Shown: positions 7,367 through 14,768, counted from the stretch's first letter. The stretch: 64,000 bases of DNA from Pseudorhizobium xiangyangii (GCF_020531965.1 NZ_JAJAWH010000004.1:1-64000), one strand, 5' to 3'. The notes: generated from the letters alone by a model not told the origin. A program made the numbers and translations.

Positions 7367-8574
7367 TGTCGCAGAGACAGAACGCAAAGAAGCTCCCAAA
7401 GCTGAAACCCGGCACCATCTCCGGATCGGTTGATGCCCGCGCGCTAACCGCCCGGCTCCGCACCTTGGCACGGCACGCGGACATCGCTGGACCTCGGATC
7501 CCCATCCTCAATTGCGTGACGATTGAACTAGACCAGTTTTATATGCGGGTGTCCCACTTCGGGCTTGATAAGGCGATGACGGCCACCATCCCGGCCACCG
7601 GCTCCGGATCTACGTGCGTCCCACTGAAAACCCTTCTGGCCTTCATGTCCGGCGCGGACGGTGACGTCGTCACCATCGCCAAGGGTGATAGCGATGATGT
7701 CGTGACCTTCACTTGTGGCGCCTGGCGGTCCGAAATCGTCCCGAACAACATCGAAGACGCTCCGCAAATCAGCTTGCCCGGCGAACCGGTCCGTTCCTTC
7801 GCGATGTCGGAAGGCGTCTTCAAGCACGCCGTTGCCTTTGTAATGCCAATGGTCTCCACGGAAGAGACCCGGTACTACCTAAACGGCGTCTGCTTTGAGG
7901 TGGATGACGACCGCTTCCGCGTTGTTGCTACCGATGGCCACCGCCTCGCAGTCCGCGAAGGTGCGACCCCGGCTCCTCTGAAAAAGTGGGACGCGAAGCC
8001 CATCCTTCCCCGTGGAACGGTTTCAGCGCTCCTGGATATCATCGGTCCCGCGCAGTGCTTCGCCCACTTCCACGCATGGCCGGAGGACATGAAGAACAAG
8101 CACGCCGGATTCCCATCCCACGCCGTATTCACCCGCGAAGGCTGGACAGTGGTGTCGAAGCTCATCGACGGCACCTATCCGGACTGGCGCCGGGTCATCC
8201 CGAAGGTTCTTGGCGACGCCGTTGCCACCGTTGACGCAAAACCGTTCGAACGGCTGGCTACCATCGCCAGGGGCGCCGGGGCACATGGCTCCATTTCCAC
8301 GCGTGCGGTTCGCATCACGGACGCGGACGGTCACGGTTTCAGCCTTCAAATTCATTCACCCGGCGAAGTGAAGTTGTCCGGTTCCGCGCCTGGTGAAGCC
8401 TCGGCACCATTCGAGCCGTTCGGCGTCAACCTTTACTACCTCGCCAGCATCGCGAAGGCGTTCGGTTCCAAGAAGCTCAAGTTGGCCATCAAGGGACCCG
8501 GTGACCCCATCACTATTACCACGCCGGAGTCACCGACTGGTGAATTCGCTGTTCTGATGCCGATGCGGGTTTAG
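7366..8574 (+). CDS. Phage-encoded DNA polymerase III beta sliding clamp homologue
   Basis: 402 residues, slightly longer than bacterial DnaN. Family blocks are clear: Glu-Thr-Arg-Tyr-Tyr-Leu-Asn-Gly-Val near 167, Ala-Thr-Asp-Gly-His-Arg-Leu-Ala near 187, Leu-Ile-Asp-Gly-Thr-Tyr-Pro-Asp-Trp near 265, and the extreme C-terminal Val-Leu-Met-Pro-Met-Arg-Val that forms the hydrophobic binding cleft. The Arg-Tyr-Tyr, His-Arg-Leu and Met-Pro-Met-Arg signatures argue for a working clamp with a conserved partner-binding pocket. The N-terminal 20 residues are a basic extension. It lies in the attL-proximal cassette, away from the primase-helicase, so it could recruit or redirect host polymerase and repair factors. 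Role is inferred. Confidence 0.88.
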   Translation: MSQRQNAKKLPKLKPGTISGSVDARALTARLRTLARHADIAGPRIPILNCVTIELDQFYMRVSHFGLDKAMTATIPATGSGSTCVPLKTLLAFMSGADGDVVTIAKGDSDDVVTFTCGAWRSEIVPNNIEDAPQISLPGEPVRSFAMSEGVFKHAVAFVMPMVSTEETRYYLNGVCFEVDDDRFRVVATDGHRLAVREGATPAPLKKWDAKPILPRGTVSALLDIIGPAQCFAHFHAWPEDMKNKHAGFPSHAVFTREGWTVVSKLIDGTYPDWRRVIPKVLGDAVATVDAKPFERLATIARGAGAHGSISTRAVRITDADGHGFSLQIHSPGEVKLSGSAPGEASAPFEPFGVNLYYLASIAKAFGSKKLKLAIKGPGDPITITTPESPTGEFAVLMPMRV

Positions 8575-8600
8575 CCCGCATCAACCCGTGAAAGGAAGCC

Positions 8601-9758
8601 ATGTCCGATAAACCTCTAAAGAAAGGGGAGCCGGGGACATCTTGGAATGATCCAAAGGTTCCCGGCCTCCGCCTCCGCTATCTCGAAACGAAGGCGGTAT
8701 ATTATCTCTACTACCGCACACGAACCGGGAAGCAGCGAAATCACCGGGTCGGTGACGAACGTGTATTGACCCTGACAGGGGCACGGGAGCAAGCCCGCGC
8801 CCTACTCCAACGCGTCGCCAACGGCGAGGACCCCGGCGCCGATAAGTCAGACAAGGCGAACCGCGCCACAATGCAGATGCTTAAGGATTGGCACCTTGAG
8901 CGCCACGCGGATCAGAAGAACAAGAAGACGTGGCGGGACGAAATCGCCGCCGCCTACGACAACCACATCCTTAAGCATTGGAAGCCGGAAACTGCCGTGG
9001 CTGATGTCACCTTGGCGCAAGTCTCCGACCTCCATCACAAGATGCGGAAAACGCCGACCATGGCAAACCGGGTGATGTCCATGCTTCACAAAGCGTTCAA
9101 CCTATCGGAGACGTGGGGGTGGCGGCCAAAGAACTCGAACCCGGTCGACGTGGAGCGCTACAAGGAAACGAAGCGGCGGAGACACCCGCAAGCCGATGAA
9201 GCCGTTAGACTTCTTATCGCCATGGACAAGTTGCGGAAAGAACGGCCGTGGTTCATCGGCCTGGTGGAGCTTCTATGCTTTACTGGCGCCCGCCTCGGCG
9301 AAATCAAGAACGCGAAGTGGGAGTGGGTCAAGGATGACGGCTTGCATCTTCCGGATTCAAAAACCGGGGAGAAAGTGGTTCCGTTGTCCAGCCTGGCGCG
9401 GGATGTCCTAGCCACGATCCCGCAGGTCGAAGGGAACCCCTACATCATCGTGGGACGCCGCAAGGGTGCCCACCTAGTCAACGTGTCGAAGCCATGGACA
9501 GAGCTAATGAAGGCCGCCCACATAGAAAACCTAGTCCGGCACGACCTCCGCCGCTTCTTCGCGTCAGCGGGCTTGTCTGGCGGTCTGCAGCTATCGCAGG
9601 TCGGCGAGCTACTAGGCCACATGGAAGCGTCAACAACGAAGCGCTACGCCTTCCTTCTGGTGGGTGCCGCCCAAATTGCCGCCGATACCGCCGCCGATAA
9701 CGTCAAGGCGATAATGACCGGAGGCGGGAACGTTGTCCCTCTTCGCAGTATCCGGTAA
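8601..9758 (+). CDS. int: Tyrosine integrase of the prophage
   Basis: 385 residues. The catalytic set is complete: Arg near 231 (Gly-Ala-Arg-Leu-Gly-Glu), His-Asp-Leu-Arg-Arg near 313-317, Gly-His near 338 and the Tyr nucleophile near 349 (Thr-Lys-Arg-Tyr-Ala-Phe-Leu). The N-terminal DUF4102-like arm-binding region begins soon after the start. GAAAGGAAG precedes ATG 8601. The gene is 2.35 kb from attL and points into the prophage; it should catalyse attP x tRNA-Thr recombination. Confidence 0.92.
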   Translation: MSDKPLKKGEPGTSWNDPKVPGLRLRYLETKAVYYLYYRTRTGKQRNHRVGDERVLTLTGAREQARALLQRVANGEDPGADKSDKANRATMQMLKDWHLERHADQKNKKTWRDEIAAAYDNHILKHWKPETAVADVTLAQVSDLHHKMRKTPTMANRVMSMLHKAFNLSETWGWRPKNSNPVDVERYKETKRRRHPQADEAVRLLIAMDKLRKERPWFIGLVELLCFTGARLGEIKNAKWEWVKDDGLHLPDSKTGEKVVPLSSLARDVLATIPQVEGNPYIIVGRRKGAHLVNVSKPWTELMKAAHIENLVRHDLRRFFASAGLSGGLQLSQVGELLGHMEASTTKRYAFLLVGAAQIAADTAADNVKAIMTGGGNVVPLRSIR

Positions 9759-9787
9759 TTGCCGCGCGGATATGCGCCATGTATATA
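9759..9787 (+). promoter_or_regulatory. Promoter with TATGCG-type operator before 9807
   Basis: TTGCCG (9759-9764), a 17-base spacer and TATATA (9782-9787). The imperfect palindrome TATGCG-CCA-TGTATA (9771-9785) covers the spacer end and the -10 element, as at the other sites of this set. Confidence 0.6.
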
Positions 9788-9806
9788 GACGGTGAAAGGG
9801 AAATCC

Positions 9807-10043
9807 ATGACCGTCTCAAACGATAAAAACCAACGCGAGTTCGCGCTTCTGTTCGATCAATCACGATTGAGCCAGACAAAGCTTTCCCGGCTTCTCGGCG
9901 TTTCGGTCATGACCGTGAACCGTTGGCTATCGGATCGAGACGATGCCGTTGACCCGCCGTACTATGCCCTTAGCTTCCTCCGCGTCTTCCTGATGCTCCC
10001 GGAGGCGGCGCGGTCCCGGATCCCGGAGAAACCGAAGAAGTGA
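9807..10043 (+). CDS. Small helix-turn-helix protein
   Basis: 78 residues; a Cro/C1-type helix-turn-helix is visible as Leu-Ser-Arg-Leu-Leu-Gly-Val-Ser-Val-Met-Thr-Val-Asn-Arg-Trp-Leu at about 27-42. GAAAGGG upstream selects ATG 9807 over an earlier GTG at 9792. It has its own operator-bearing promoter and a shared terminator. Candidate regulator of integration/excision or of the TATGCR sites. Confidence 0.7.
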   Translation: MTVSNDKNQREFALLFDQSRLSQTKLSRLLGVSVMTVNRWLSDRDDAVDPPYYALSFLRVFLMLPEAARSRIPEKPKK

Positions 10044-10046
10044 TGG

Positions 10047-10073
10047 AATGGCCGGGTCTCCCCGGCCATTTTT
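10047..10073. terminator. Bidirectional terminator between convergent genes
   Basis: Perfect 10-bp stem AATGGCCGGG / CCCGGCCATT with loop TCTC and a T-run on the plus side. It lies between the stop codons at 10043 and 10075. Confidence 0.85.
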
Positions 10074-10074
10074 C

Positions 10075-10500
10075 TCACGTATGGACATCTTCGGGGGGCT
10101 TGGATTTCGCCTTGGCGCGCGCCTTCTTGCCGCGCTCTTTCGTCAACATAGTCTCGAGTCGCTTGATGATGCTGGCATGGGTTTCGGCCTCGGCGTAGTC
10201 ATCCGGGGAGCCGTACCTTTTTTGAAGCGCTATCGCCTTTTTGATTGCGGTAAGCCTGGTGGTGGCAAGCTGGCCACGCGGCTCTCCATCCACCGGCCAA
10301 GAAACCCGCCACTCTGGCCCAATAGGATCAAGCCAGCCGAAGTCGCCGTGTTTCTTTGACTTCTTCCCCCACGTCCACGAAGCCTTAAGGGTGGCGTAAA
10401 CCGTCCCTTTCCTGATCGAGCGAACTACCCATTCGGACCACGCGATTTTTCCGTTTCCGTCTTCGGCCCAAACCTCGAAGAGAACGTCACCGGGTTTCAT
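10075..10500 (-). CDS. Unknown phage protein (MKPGD start)
   Basis: 141 residues; Trp-rich middle (Ser-Trp-Thr-Trp-Gly, Pro-Glu-Trp-Arg) and a strongly basic, Lys/Ala-rich C-terminus. Start ATG 10500 overlaps the previous gene by four bases; the longer upstream frame is a shadow of that gene. One of three genes in this operon that begin Met-Lys-Pro-Gly-Asp/Glu. Last gene of the leftward early operon. No family recognised. Confidence 0.6.
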   Translation of the reverse strand: MKPGDVLFEVWAEDGNGKIAWSEWVVRSIRKGTVYATLKASWTWGKKSKKHGDFGWLDPIGPEWRVSWPVDGEPRGQLATTRLTAIKKAIALQKRYGSPDDYAEAETHASIIKRLETMLTKERGKKARAKAKSKPPEDVHT

Positions 10501-10745
10501 AGCTGGCATCCCTTTGCCTTGGCGAGGAGAACCCGCCGGTTGACTTCGACCGCTCCCGCCGCGATGGCGCGGGCACGGTTCCTTTTGCAGATGTCGTAAT
10601 GAGGTGCGCCGGGCTTGTCCTGAAACCACCGGCGGACGCCGAGGAAGTCGGCCGTGGCGTGAAGCTCCGCCAGGGTGTCCGCCGCCATGTGGCACATGAT
10701 GAGGCGGCCGATTCGGTAGCCGGGCGGATCCACGTAGACGGTCAC
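10497..10745 (-). CDS. DUF4031-family protein
   Basis: Family blocks are clear: Val-Tyr-Val-Asp-Pro-Pro at the start, Cys-His-Met-Ala-Ala-Asp-Thr-Leu, Trp-Phe-Gln-Asp-Lys-Pro-Gly and Pro-His-Tyr-Asp, then a basic segment and Gly-Ala-Val-Glu-Val. I choose GTG 10745 (82 aa) because it overlaps the upstream small gene's stop as GTGA and begins right at the conserved block; ATG 10790 (97 aa) is possible. Biochemical function of the family is unknown. Confidence 0.72.
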   Translation of the reverse strand: MTVYVDPPGYRIGRLIMCHMAADTLAELHATADFLGVRRWFQDKPGAPHYDICKRNRARAIAAGAVEVNRRVLLAKAKGCQL

Positions 10746-10897
10746 CGCCGACTCCACCGCTTGAACCGTGGTGACCGTTCCGCCAGCCAATCGCCGAGTC
10801 TGTCAATCTCGGCGTGGTAGAGAAACGCGCACAGTCCACCGGACCCGATGCCAGATATGATTTGACCAGCCTCATAGAAGAAGTCGCCGGGCTTCAT
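10742..10897 (-). CDS. Small unknown protein (51 aa, MKPGD start)
   Basis: Begins Met-Lys-Pro-Gly-Asp-Phe-Phe-Tyr-Glu and ends with a basic Arg/Lys-rich tail. Its ATG overlaps the preceding stop (ATGA) and its stop overlaps the DUF4031 GTG start (GTGA). That tight packing on both sides is the main evidence that this short frame is real. Confidence 0.5.
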   Translation of the reverse strand: MKPGDFFYEAGQIISGIGSGGLCAFLYHAEIDRLGDWLAERSPRFKRWSRR

Positions 10898-11217
10898 CTC
10901 ACTGCCTCCGGGTCGCCTCTCCTCGCCGGGTTCGGCTCCGTAAGACTCCAGCGGCCGAACTTCTTCATCTTCGCCATGGATAGCCGGAGTCCGTCACATT
11001 TTTCCGTGCCGGTGTAGAGCATCCGGCCGAAGCGATTGAATTCCGAAGCGATGACGTAGCCGCCGTCGACAAGCTCTTTCATGGCGCCCGTGGCCCGTGC
11101 TGTCATCACGCTTTGCGCTCCGTCGCCGCCCACCTTCATGGATGTTTTAGAACCGTAGCCGAACCACGCGGTGATGAGGACTCTTGCGTCCATAGAGAGT
11201 TCTTCGCCGGGCTTCAT
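10894..11217 (-). CDS. Unknown protein (MKPGE start), helix-turn-helix-like
   Basis: 107 residues; Gly-Ala-Met-Lys-Glu-Leu-Val-Asp-Gly-Gly-Tyr-Val near 48-60 resembles the recognition part of a winged helix, and a C-terminal Gly-Arg-Trp-Ser-Leu-Thr-Glu segment follows. Start and stop each overlap neighbours by four bases. Possibly a DNA-binding regulator; low certainty. Confidence 0.55.
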   Translation of the reverse strand: MKPGEELSMDARVLITAWFGYGSKTSMKVGGDGAQSVMTARATGAMKELVDGGYVIASEFNRFGRMLYTGTEKCDGLRLSMAKMKKFGRWSLTEPNPARRGDPEAVR

Positions 11218-11432
11218 ACTCCACCGCCTTCCAACGCGGCTTTGCCTTCCGGTGTGATGGAGTAGACGAAGCGTTGCGCGTTGCCTTCGATGGCGACGAG
11301 ACCGGCGCCCACCAGTTGCCGTAGCGTTTGCGCCGTATTCCTTCCGAGGTGGACGGACATCAATCCGGACACCTTGAAGCGGGCTTGGCGGTCCCGGAGG
11401 ACTTCAAGGGCTTTCCGCTCGGCTCGGCTCAT
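11214..11432 (-). CDS. Small winged-helix-like protein
   Basis: 72 residues. The pattern Ala-Glu-Arg-Lys-Ala-Leu-Glu-Val-Leu, Leu-Arg-Gln-Leu-Val-Gly-Ala-Gly-Leu-Val and Tyr-Ser-Ile-Thr-Pro-Glu-Gly-Lys-Ala-Ala-Leu is the usual MarR/PadR-like winged-helix arrangement ending in a wing strand. Overlaps both neighbours. Confidence 0.6.
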   Translation of the reverse strand: MSRAERKALEVLRDRQARFKVSGLMSVHLGRNTAQTLRQLVGAGLVAIEGNAQRFVYSITPEGKAALEGGGV

Positions 11433-11629
11433 GCGTCACCGCCTTCCTTGGCGGGGGCGTGTCCAACAGCGCGGTAGATGTCAACGGCCACATACGCGGG
11501 CCACAGAACCGCGCCTAAGAATAGCACCGACCTATCTTCCGGAAGCTCTTTCCCGTGGTTCTTAACCCACGCGACTTGAACTCCCATACCGATTGAAAAC
11601 CAAATGATGACGGCGAAAATCCCCTTCAT
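11429..11629 (-). CDS. Small membrane protein
   Basis: 66 residues; hydrophobic segments at about 3-20 and 36-52, with a charged loop between them. Coupled to neighbours by ATGA overlaps. Unknown. Confidence 0.5.
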   Translation of the reverse strand: MKGIFAVIIWFSIGMGVQVAWVKNHGKELPEDRSVLFLGAVLWPAYVAVDIYRAVGHAPAKEGGDA

Positions 11630-11778
11630 GCGTCACCGCCTTCCGCTGGTTGGCGTGGGGCGATGTGCCGGATAATCTTGACGCCAGGCGTTCCCGCCTC
11701 GCCGCTCCGGAGCCTCCGGATCGATGCGGCAACTTCCGGGGTGGCGACCTCCTCCACGTAATCAAGAAGCTTTGTCAT
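11626..11778 (-). CDS. Small unknown protein (50 aa)
   Basis: Begins Met-Thr-Lys-Leu-Leu-Asp-Tyr-Val-Glu-Glu; ends in the same Glu-Gly-Gly-Asp-Ala as the gene downstream, a local similarity of the coupled 3' ends. ATG 11778 overlaps the preceding stop codon by four bases; a longer upstream start would lie inside the previous gene. Confidence 0.45.
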   Translation of the reverse strand: MTKLLDYVEEVATPEVAASIRRLRSGEAGTPGVKIIRHIAPRQPAEGGDA

Positions 11779-12332
11779 CGGCTCTCGCCTTTCAAGCGTG
11801 ACTGACGAAGAGCGGCCGCAAGCGCTTCTTGCCAAGCGGTGTCGCCCTCAATCTTCTCGCTGATTTCTTCAAGTTCCCGCGCCATATGATCCGGAGACAT
11901 ACCGGCTAGGTCATTCGTGAAGTCGCGGATGGCGGCGAAGTCTACGATGTCTTGCATGCCGATGGCGCGGAGGGTTCCGTCATCGTCCAGCAGATAGACC
12001 GGCTTACCCGCCTGTTGCGCATAGGTGATTTCCTGGCGGACACCTTCGGAAGCCGTCCACCCATCGATTCCGGCGACCACTACACCCACGGCGGGATCAA
12101 TAAACGCCTTGTTGAAGGCAAGCCAGAAAACATGATCCTTCGGAAGTTCATGTTCCACGGCGGCCGCATGGGTGGCGTGGATGGGCGAATAAACGTGGAT
12201 GCCAGCTTCCAGAAGCTTACCGGAGGCATGAAGAACGGCCGCCGCGCGCGCCGCCCTAACCTCCGGCTCGGGGTGGCTATACGGGCTGGCGAGATACCAG
12301 AACCCCGTCGTTCGCATCCTTTCAATTTTCAT
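11775..12332 (-). CDS. DUF1937-like nucleoside 2-deoxyribosyltransferase-fold protein
   Basis: 185 residues. It has Trp-Tyr-Leu-Ala-Ser-Pro-Tyr-Ser-His near the start, His-Val-Tyr-Ser-Pro-Ile-His, and Gly-Ile-Asp-Gly-Trp-Thr-Ala-Ser-Glu-Gly-Val. These are the substrate-loop and Asp/Ser-Glu motifs of the MazG-neighbour/NDT superfamily (DUF1937/DUF4406 type). AAGGATCAAG eight bases before ATG 12332 decides the start over an upstream TTG. First gene of the leftward operon behind the motif at 12350. Nucleotide-pool or base-modification role is an inference. Confidence 0.72.
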   Translation of the reverse strand: MKIERMRTTGFWYLASPYSHPEPEVRAARAAAVLHASGKLLEAGIHVYSPIHATHAAAVEHELPKDHVFWLAFNKAFIDPAVGVVVAGIDGWTASEGVRQEITYAQQAGKPVYLLDDDGTLRAIGMQDIVDFAAIRDFTNDLAGMSPDHMARELEEISEKIEGDTAWQEALAAALRQSRLKGESR

Positions 12333-12349
12333 ATTCTTGATCCTTTTTA

Positions 12350-12364
12350 TTTGCAAAACGTCAA
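12350..12364 (-). promoter_or_regulatory. TTGACGTTTTGCAAA motif before leftward operon
   Basis: Read on the minus strand, TTGACGTTTTGCAAA ends 17 bases before the ATG at 12332. It belongs to a set of near-identical motifs at 17092, 18385, 19993, 31123 and 32533. Confidence 0.6.
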
Positions 12365-12367
12365 CGC

Positions 12368-12628
12368 CTAGCTTATGAAGGGTTCGATTTCGAAGCGGGC
12401 GAGCCGGATGATGATGGAAAGCAGAACGAAGCCCGCTAGAGCCACGATGAAGGCACCGAAGAGTCCGGTAGCCACGTCGGCCATGACGGCGGAGCCGAGT
12501 TCATACCCGGACACTGAAAGCAGAATGGCGGTGCCTCCGGCCATGGCAAAGACCAGAAAAATCATGATGGTCGACGCGAACGTGATGAAGCTGGACCACC
12601 GCAAAAGTTTAAGCAGAAAAGCACGCAT
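12368..12628 (-). CDS. Small two-helix membrane protein
   Basis: 86 residues with strong hydrophobic segments at about 12-40 and 48-75 and a charged C-terminus. It starts right after the stop of the helix-turn-helix gene upstream. Unknown; superinfection or envelope roles are conceivable but unsupported. Confidence 0.55.
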   Translation of the reverse strand: MRAFLLKLLRWSSFITFASTIMIFLVFAMAGGTAILLSVSGYELGSAVMADVATGLFGAFIVALAGFVLLSIIIRLARFEIEPFIS

Positions 12629-12856
12629 CTATGTCTTCCTCCTCATGATGATTTCGAAGCCGAATGTTTCGGCAATGGCTACCGCGTTGCAGAGCGTCGG
12701 GGACCTCGCGCAGGACCGCCACGCGTAGACGGAATTGACGGACACGCCGGACCGCTCTTCCATGTCGCCGAGAGACATCCCCCGGTTCCGCCGCTCCTCG
12801 TCTAATGCGGCCATGGCCGTCTTTTGGTCTCTCATGTTGTATTCGGAATTGCTCAT
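12629..12856 (-). CDS. Small XRE-type helix-turn-helix protein
   Basis: 75 residues. The helix-turn-helix reads Met-Ser-Leu-Gly-Asp-Met-Glu-Glu-Arg-Ser-Gly-Val-Ser-Val-Asn-Ser-Val-Tyr-Ala-Trp near 27-46. GGAGAG nine bases upstream supports ATG 12856, which overlaps the HNH stop as ATGA. A candidate regulator of the early leftward genes. Confidence 0.65.
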   Translation of the reverse strand: MSNSEYNMRDQKTAMAALDEERRNRGMSLGDMEERSGVSVNSVYAWRSCARSPTLCNAVAIAETFGFEIIMRRKT

Positions 12857-13362
12857 TGTCCGCATCTCTCCGCGCGCATCCTTTCCCGCAACTTGATCTT
12901 CTCCGGGGCGGACAGGTTTCCGGCTATCTCATTGCATTTCCGATGTGCCAGGAACTTGTTTGACAGGTGGTCGGGACCGCCGTGGGCGATGCAAACAAGG
13001 TGTTCAACAGTGCATGCGAAATCCGAAGGCACCGGAGATTCAGGCGACGCCACGATGGTGGAGCAGAAGAAGCAGCCGTTACCGTCACGCCGGACAAGCG
13101 CGCCGTAGTCCTGATATGTTTTAGACGCCTTCCGGCGGCGCCTGGTGGCCGCCAGGGCGAGCTTGATACCGGCGTTATAGGACCGGGCGATATCCAGAAG
13201 GGAGGAAGGCCACGTTTGAATTCCCTTCCTGTTCTGGTGGACTACCAGAAGGCCGGAGGATGTTCGGACCCTCAAGATTTCCCATTCCGACGTCGGCTCC
13301 AACACCTCGGCGCCGCAGTCCGTTAGCCAGTTCGCGAAGTGGTCGATATCGCGAACCGTCAT
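12853..13362 (-). CDS. HNH endonuclease-like protein
   Basis: 169 residues. A zinc-type HNH finger occupies about 98-146: Cys-Phe-Phe-Cys, then Cys-Thr-Val-Glu-His-Leu-Val, His-Gly-Gly, Asn-Lys-Phe-Leu-Ala-His and Cys-Asn. The Glu-His pair and closing His/Cys are the expected metal and catalytic residues. The N-terminal 90 residues are a separate unknown domain. It is away from the terminase, so it is not the usual packaging-associated HNH. Confidence 0.75.
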   Translation of the reverse strand: MTVRDIDHFANWLTDCGAEVLEPTSEWEILRVRTSSGLLVVHQNRKGIQTWPSSLLDIARSYNAGIKLALAATRRRRKASKTYQDYGALVRRDGNGCFFCSTIVASPESPVPSDFACTVEHLVCIAHGGPDHLSNKFLAHRKCNEIAGNLSAPEKIKLRERMRAERCGQ

Positions 13363-13553
13363 ATGTCCAGCCTGTATTCCTTGGCGGTCTCCCGCGACAT
13401 CGTGGCCTTGTAGAAGCGGCCGCCGTCCGGTTCGAAGTCTACCCCGGCAAGGGGAATGATGACTGGACGCGATGGCAACCCGTAATTGGCCACAACGGCG
13501 CGGTCGTGCCGTTCCGTGACCTCAAGGCGTGTGGTGAATATCTCGCGGGCCAT
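13359..13553 (-). CDS. Small unknown protein (64 aa)
   Basis: Begins Met-Ala-Arg-Glu-Ile-Phe-Thr-Thr-Arg-Leu-Glu-Val; contains Tyr-Gly-Leu-Pro-Ser-Arg-Pro-Val-Ile-Ile-Pro. ATG 13553 overlaps the previous stop as TAATG and its own stop overlaps the HNH start. Unknown. Confidence 0.5.
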   Translation of the reverse strand: MAREIFTTRLEVTERHDRAVVANYGLPSRPVIIPLAGVDFEPDGGRFYKATMSRETAKEYRLDI

Positions 13554-14500
13554 TATTCGAGACCTCGCGCGAATTCGGCGACCCGTTCGATTTGGTCCGG
13601 AGACTTCCGAACGATATCGGAAACATCGTCCCAATTATCCGAGGTGGCTTGAAGAAGGTCTTTCCGCTCCTCCTCTTCGGTCTTTGCATGGTCCCACGCC
13701 TGGCGGTCCAAGTCCTTCGTAATTGCCGCCTCAATGAGGGCGTCAATTACCGTGGGTTCAAGGGCATCAAGCTCCCACGATGAGTCGCCGTACTCCTCAA
13801 TGTAGCCAGCGGCGCGGGAGTCCGTTTCCTTCGCCGGGTTCGGTGGCGGGTCGTACTGTTCTATTTGATCCATGTTGAGGGCAAGCCGCTTAACGGTCAC
13901 ACCTTGCCGGGCGAACATGGCCAGGCGGTCCCGGTTGTCCCGCGTCATGTCTACGCCGCTTGGATCATGGTCGCCGAGATGGAGGACCACCGGGCGGATA
14001 CCCTCGCCACGCATCGCGGCGAAGCGCTTGCCAGCGCTGTATTGTTCGGACTGCGAAGAGTATCCACGGCACGCGAAGTAATCGACCCGCCACCGGCGGC
14101 AAACCGGTTCCACCACACCGACAAGAGCGTCCTTTTCAATCCAGACTTCCGGCCGGAAGCTTTGGGTTCTCCAAAGGTCTTCACGGTAGCTGTGAAGAGC
14201 GGACCGGATGACCTCGGCGGGATCCTCCCATGTGGAGACGCCGCGCACGTTGCGGGTTCGGTCCTCTATCGAGTTCCAGTCAACCAGACCGGCAAGCCTG
14301 GCGTCGTTGATGATGGAGCCGAGACGCTTGTATTCGCTTTGCTTGTTCGGGATGATGTCCCGTGAAACGAACTGATAGTAAAGCTGACGAAGGGTAAGGG
14401 TGAACCCTTGCGCCTGATACGCTGCAATGATGCCGTTCGCTTGTTCAATGATCTTTACGCTGGACCGGTTGAACCGCTTTTGAATGAATCGTTCCTTCAT
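13553..14500 (-). CDS. TOPRIM-containing, Spo11/Topo VI-A-like phage protein
   Basis: 315 residues. The N-terminal part has Leu-Arg-Gln-Leu-Tyr-Tyr-Gln-Phe-Val (about 38-46), which places Tyr-Tyr where Spo11/Topo VI-A proteins carry a winged-helix tyrosine. A TOPRIM-like part has Trp-Ile-Glu-Lys (Glu122) and His-Leu-Gly-Asp-His-Asp-Pro-Ser-Gly (Asp177, Asp179), the Glu and DxD metal ligands. Similar proteins occur in several phages and are usually annotated only as hypothetical. The relation to Topo VI is my inference from motif order. It is first in an overlapping leftward run with the small gene and the HNH gene. Confidence 0.65.
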   Translation of the reverse strand: MKERFIQKRFNRSSVKIIEQANGIIAAYQAQGFTLTLRQLYYQFVSRDIIPNKQSEYKRLGSIINDARLAGLVDWNSIEDRTRNVRGVSTWEDPAEVIRSALHSYREDLWRTQSFRPEVWIEKDALVGVVEPVCRRWRVDYFACRGYSSQSEQYSAGKRFAAMRGEGIRPVVLHLGDHDPSGVDMTRDNRDRLAMFARQGVTVKRLALNMDQIEQYDPPPNPAKETDSRAAGYIEEYGDSSWELDALEPTVIDALIEAAITKDLDRQAWDHAKTEEEERKDLLQATSDNWDDVSDIVRKSPDQIERVAEFARGLE

Positions 14501-14552
14501 GGGGGCGGCCTAAAAAGGGTGGTACTTTAGCGGCGCCGGTGACGCCGCACGG

Positions 14553-14768
14553 TTAGTTGGAATCCCGCGTCTTCGTCCGCAAGTTGTCGGACACGTAGGC
14601 CGCCAAATCGTCTTCCCGGTAGAAGACGCGGCCGCGCCGCTTGATGTAGGCGGGGCCGGTCCCCTCCCCGCGCCAGCGTGCCAGCGTGGGGAGGGAAGCG
14701 CGGAGCCGGTCGGCTACCTCGGCGGGGGTGAAGAGCTTTTCAATCTTTGCTTCGGTCATGTCATTCAC
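14553..14768 (-). CDS. MerR/excisionase-type helix-turn-helix protein
   Basis: 71 residues: Phe-Thr-Pro-Ala-Glu-Val-Ala-Asp-Arg-Leu-Arg, then Leu-Ala-Arg-Trp-Arg-Gly-Glu-Gly-Thr-Gly-Pro-Ala-Tyr and Tyr-Arg-Glu-Asp-Asp-Leu. This is the pattern of helix_turn_helix_17/excisionase proteins. GTG 14768 overlaps the RecT stop (GTGA); ATG 14759 is an alternative. It could be the excisionase partner of the integrase at 8601, though not adjacent to it. Confidence 0.7.
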   Translation of the reverse strand: MNDMTEAKIEKLFTPAEVADRLRASLPTLARWRGEGTGPAYIKRRGRVFYREDDLAAYVSDNLRTKTRDSN

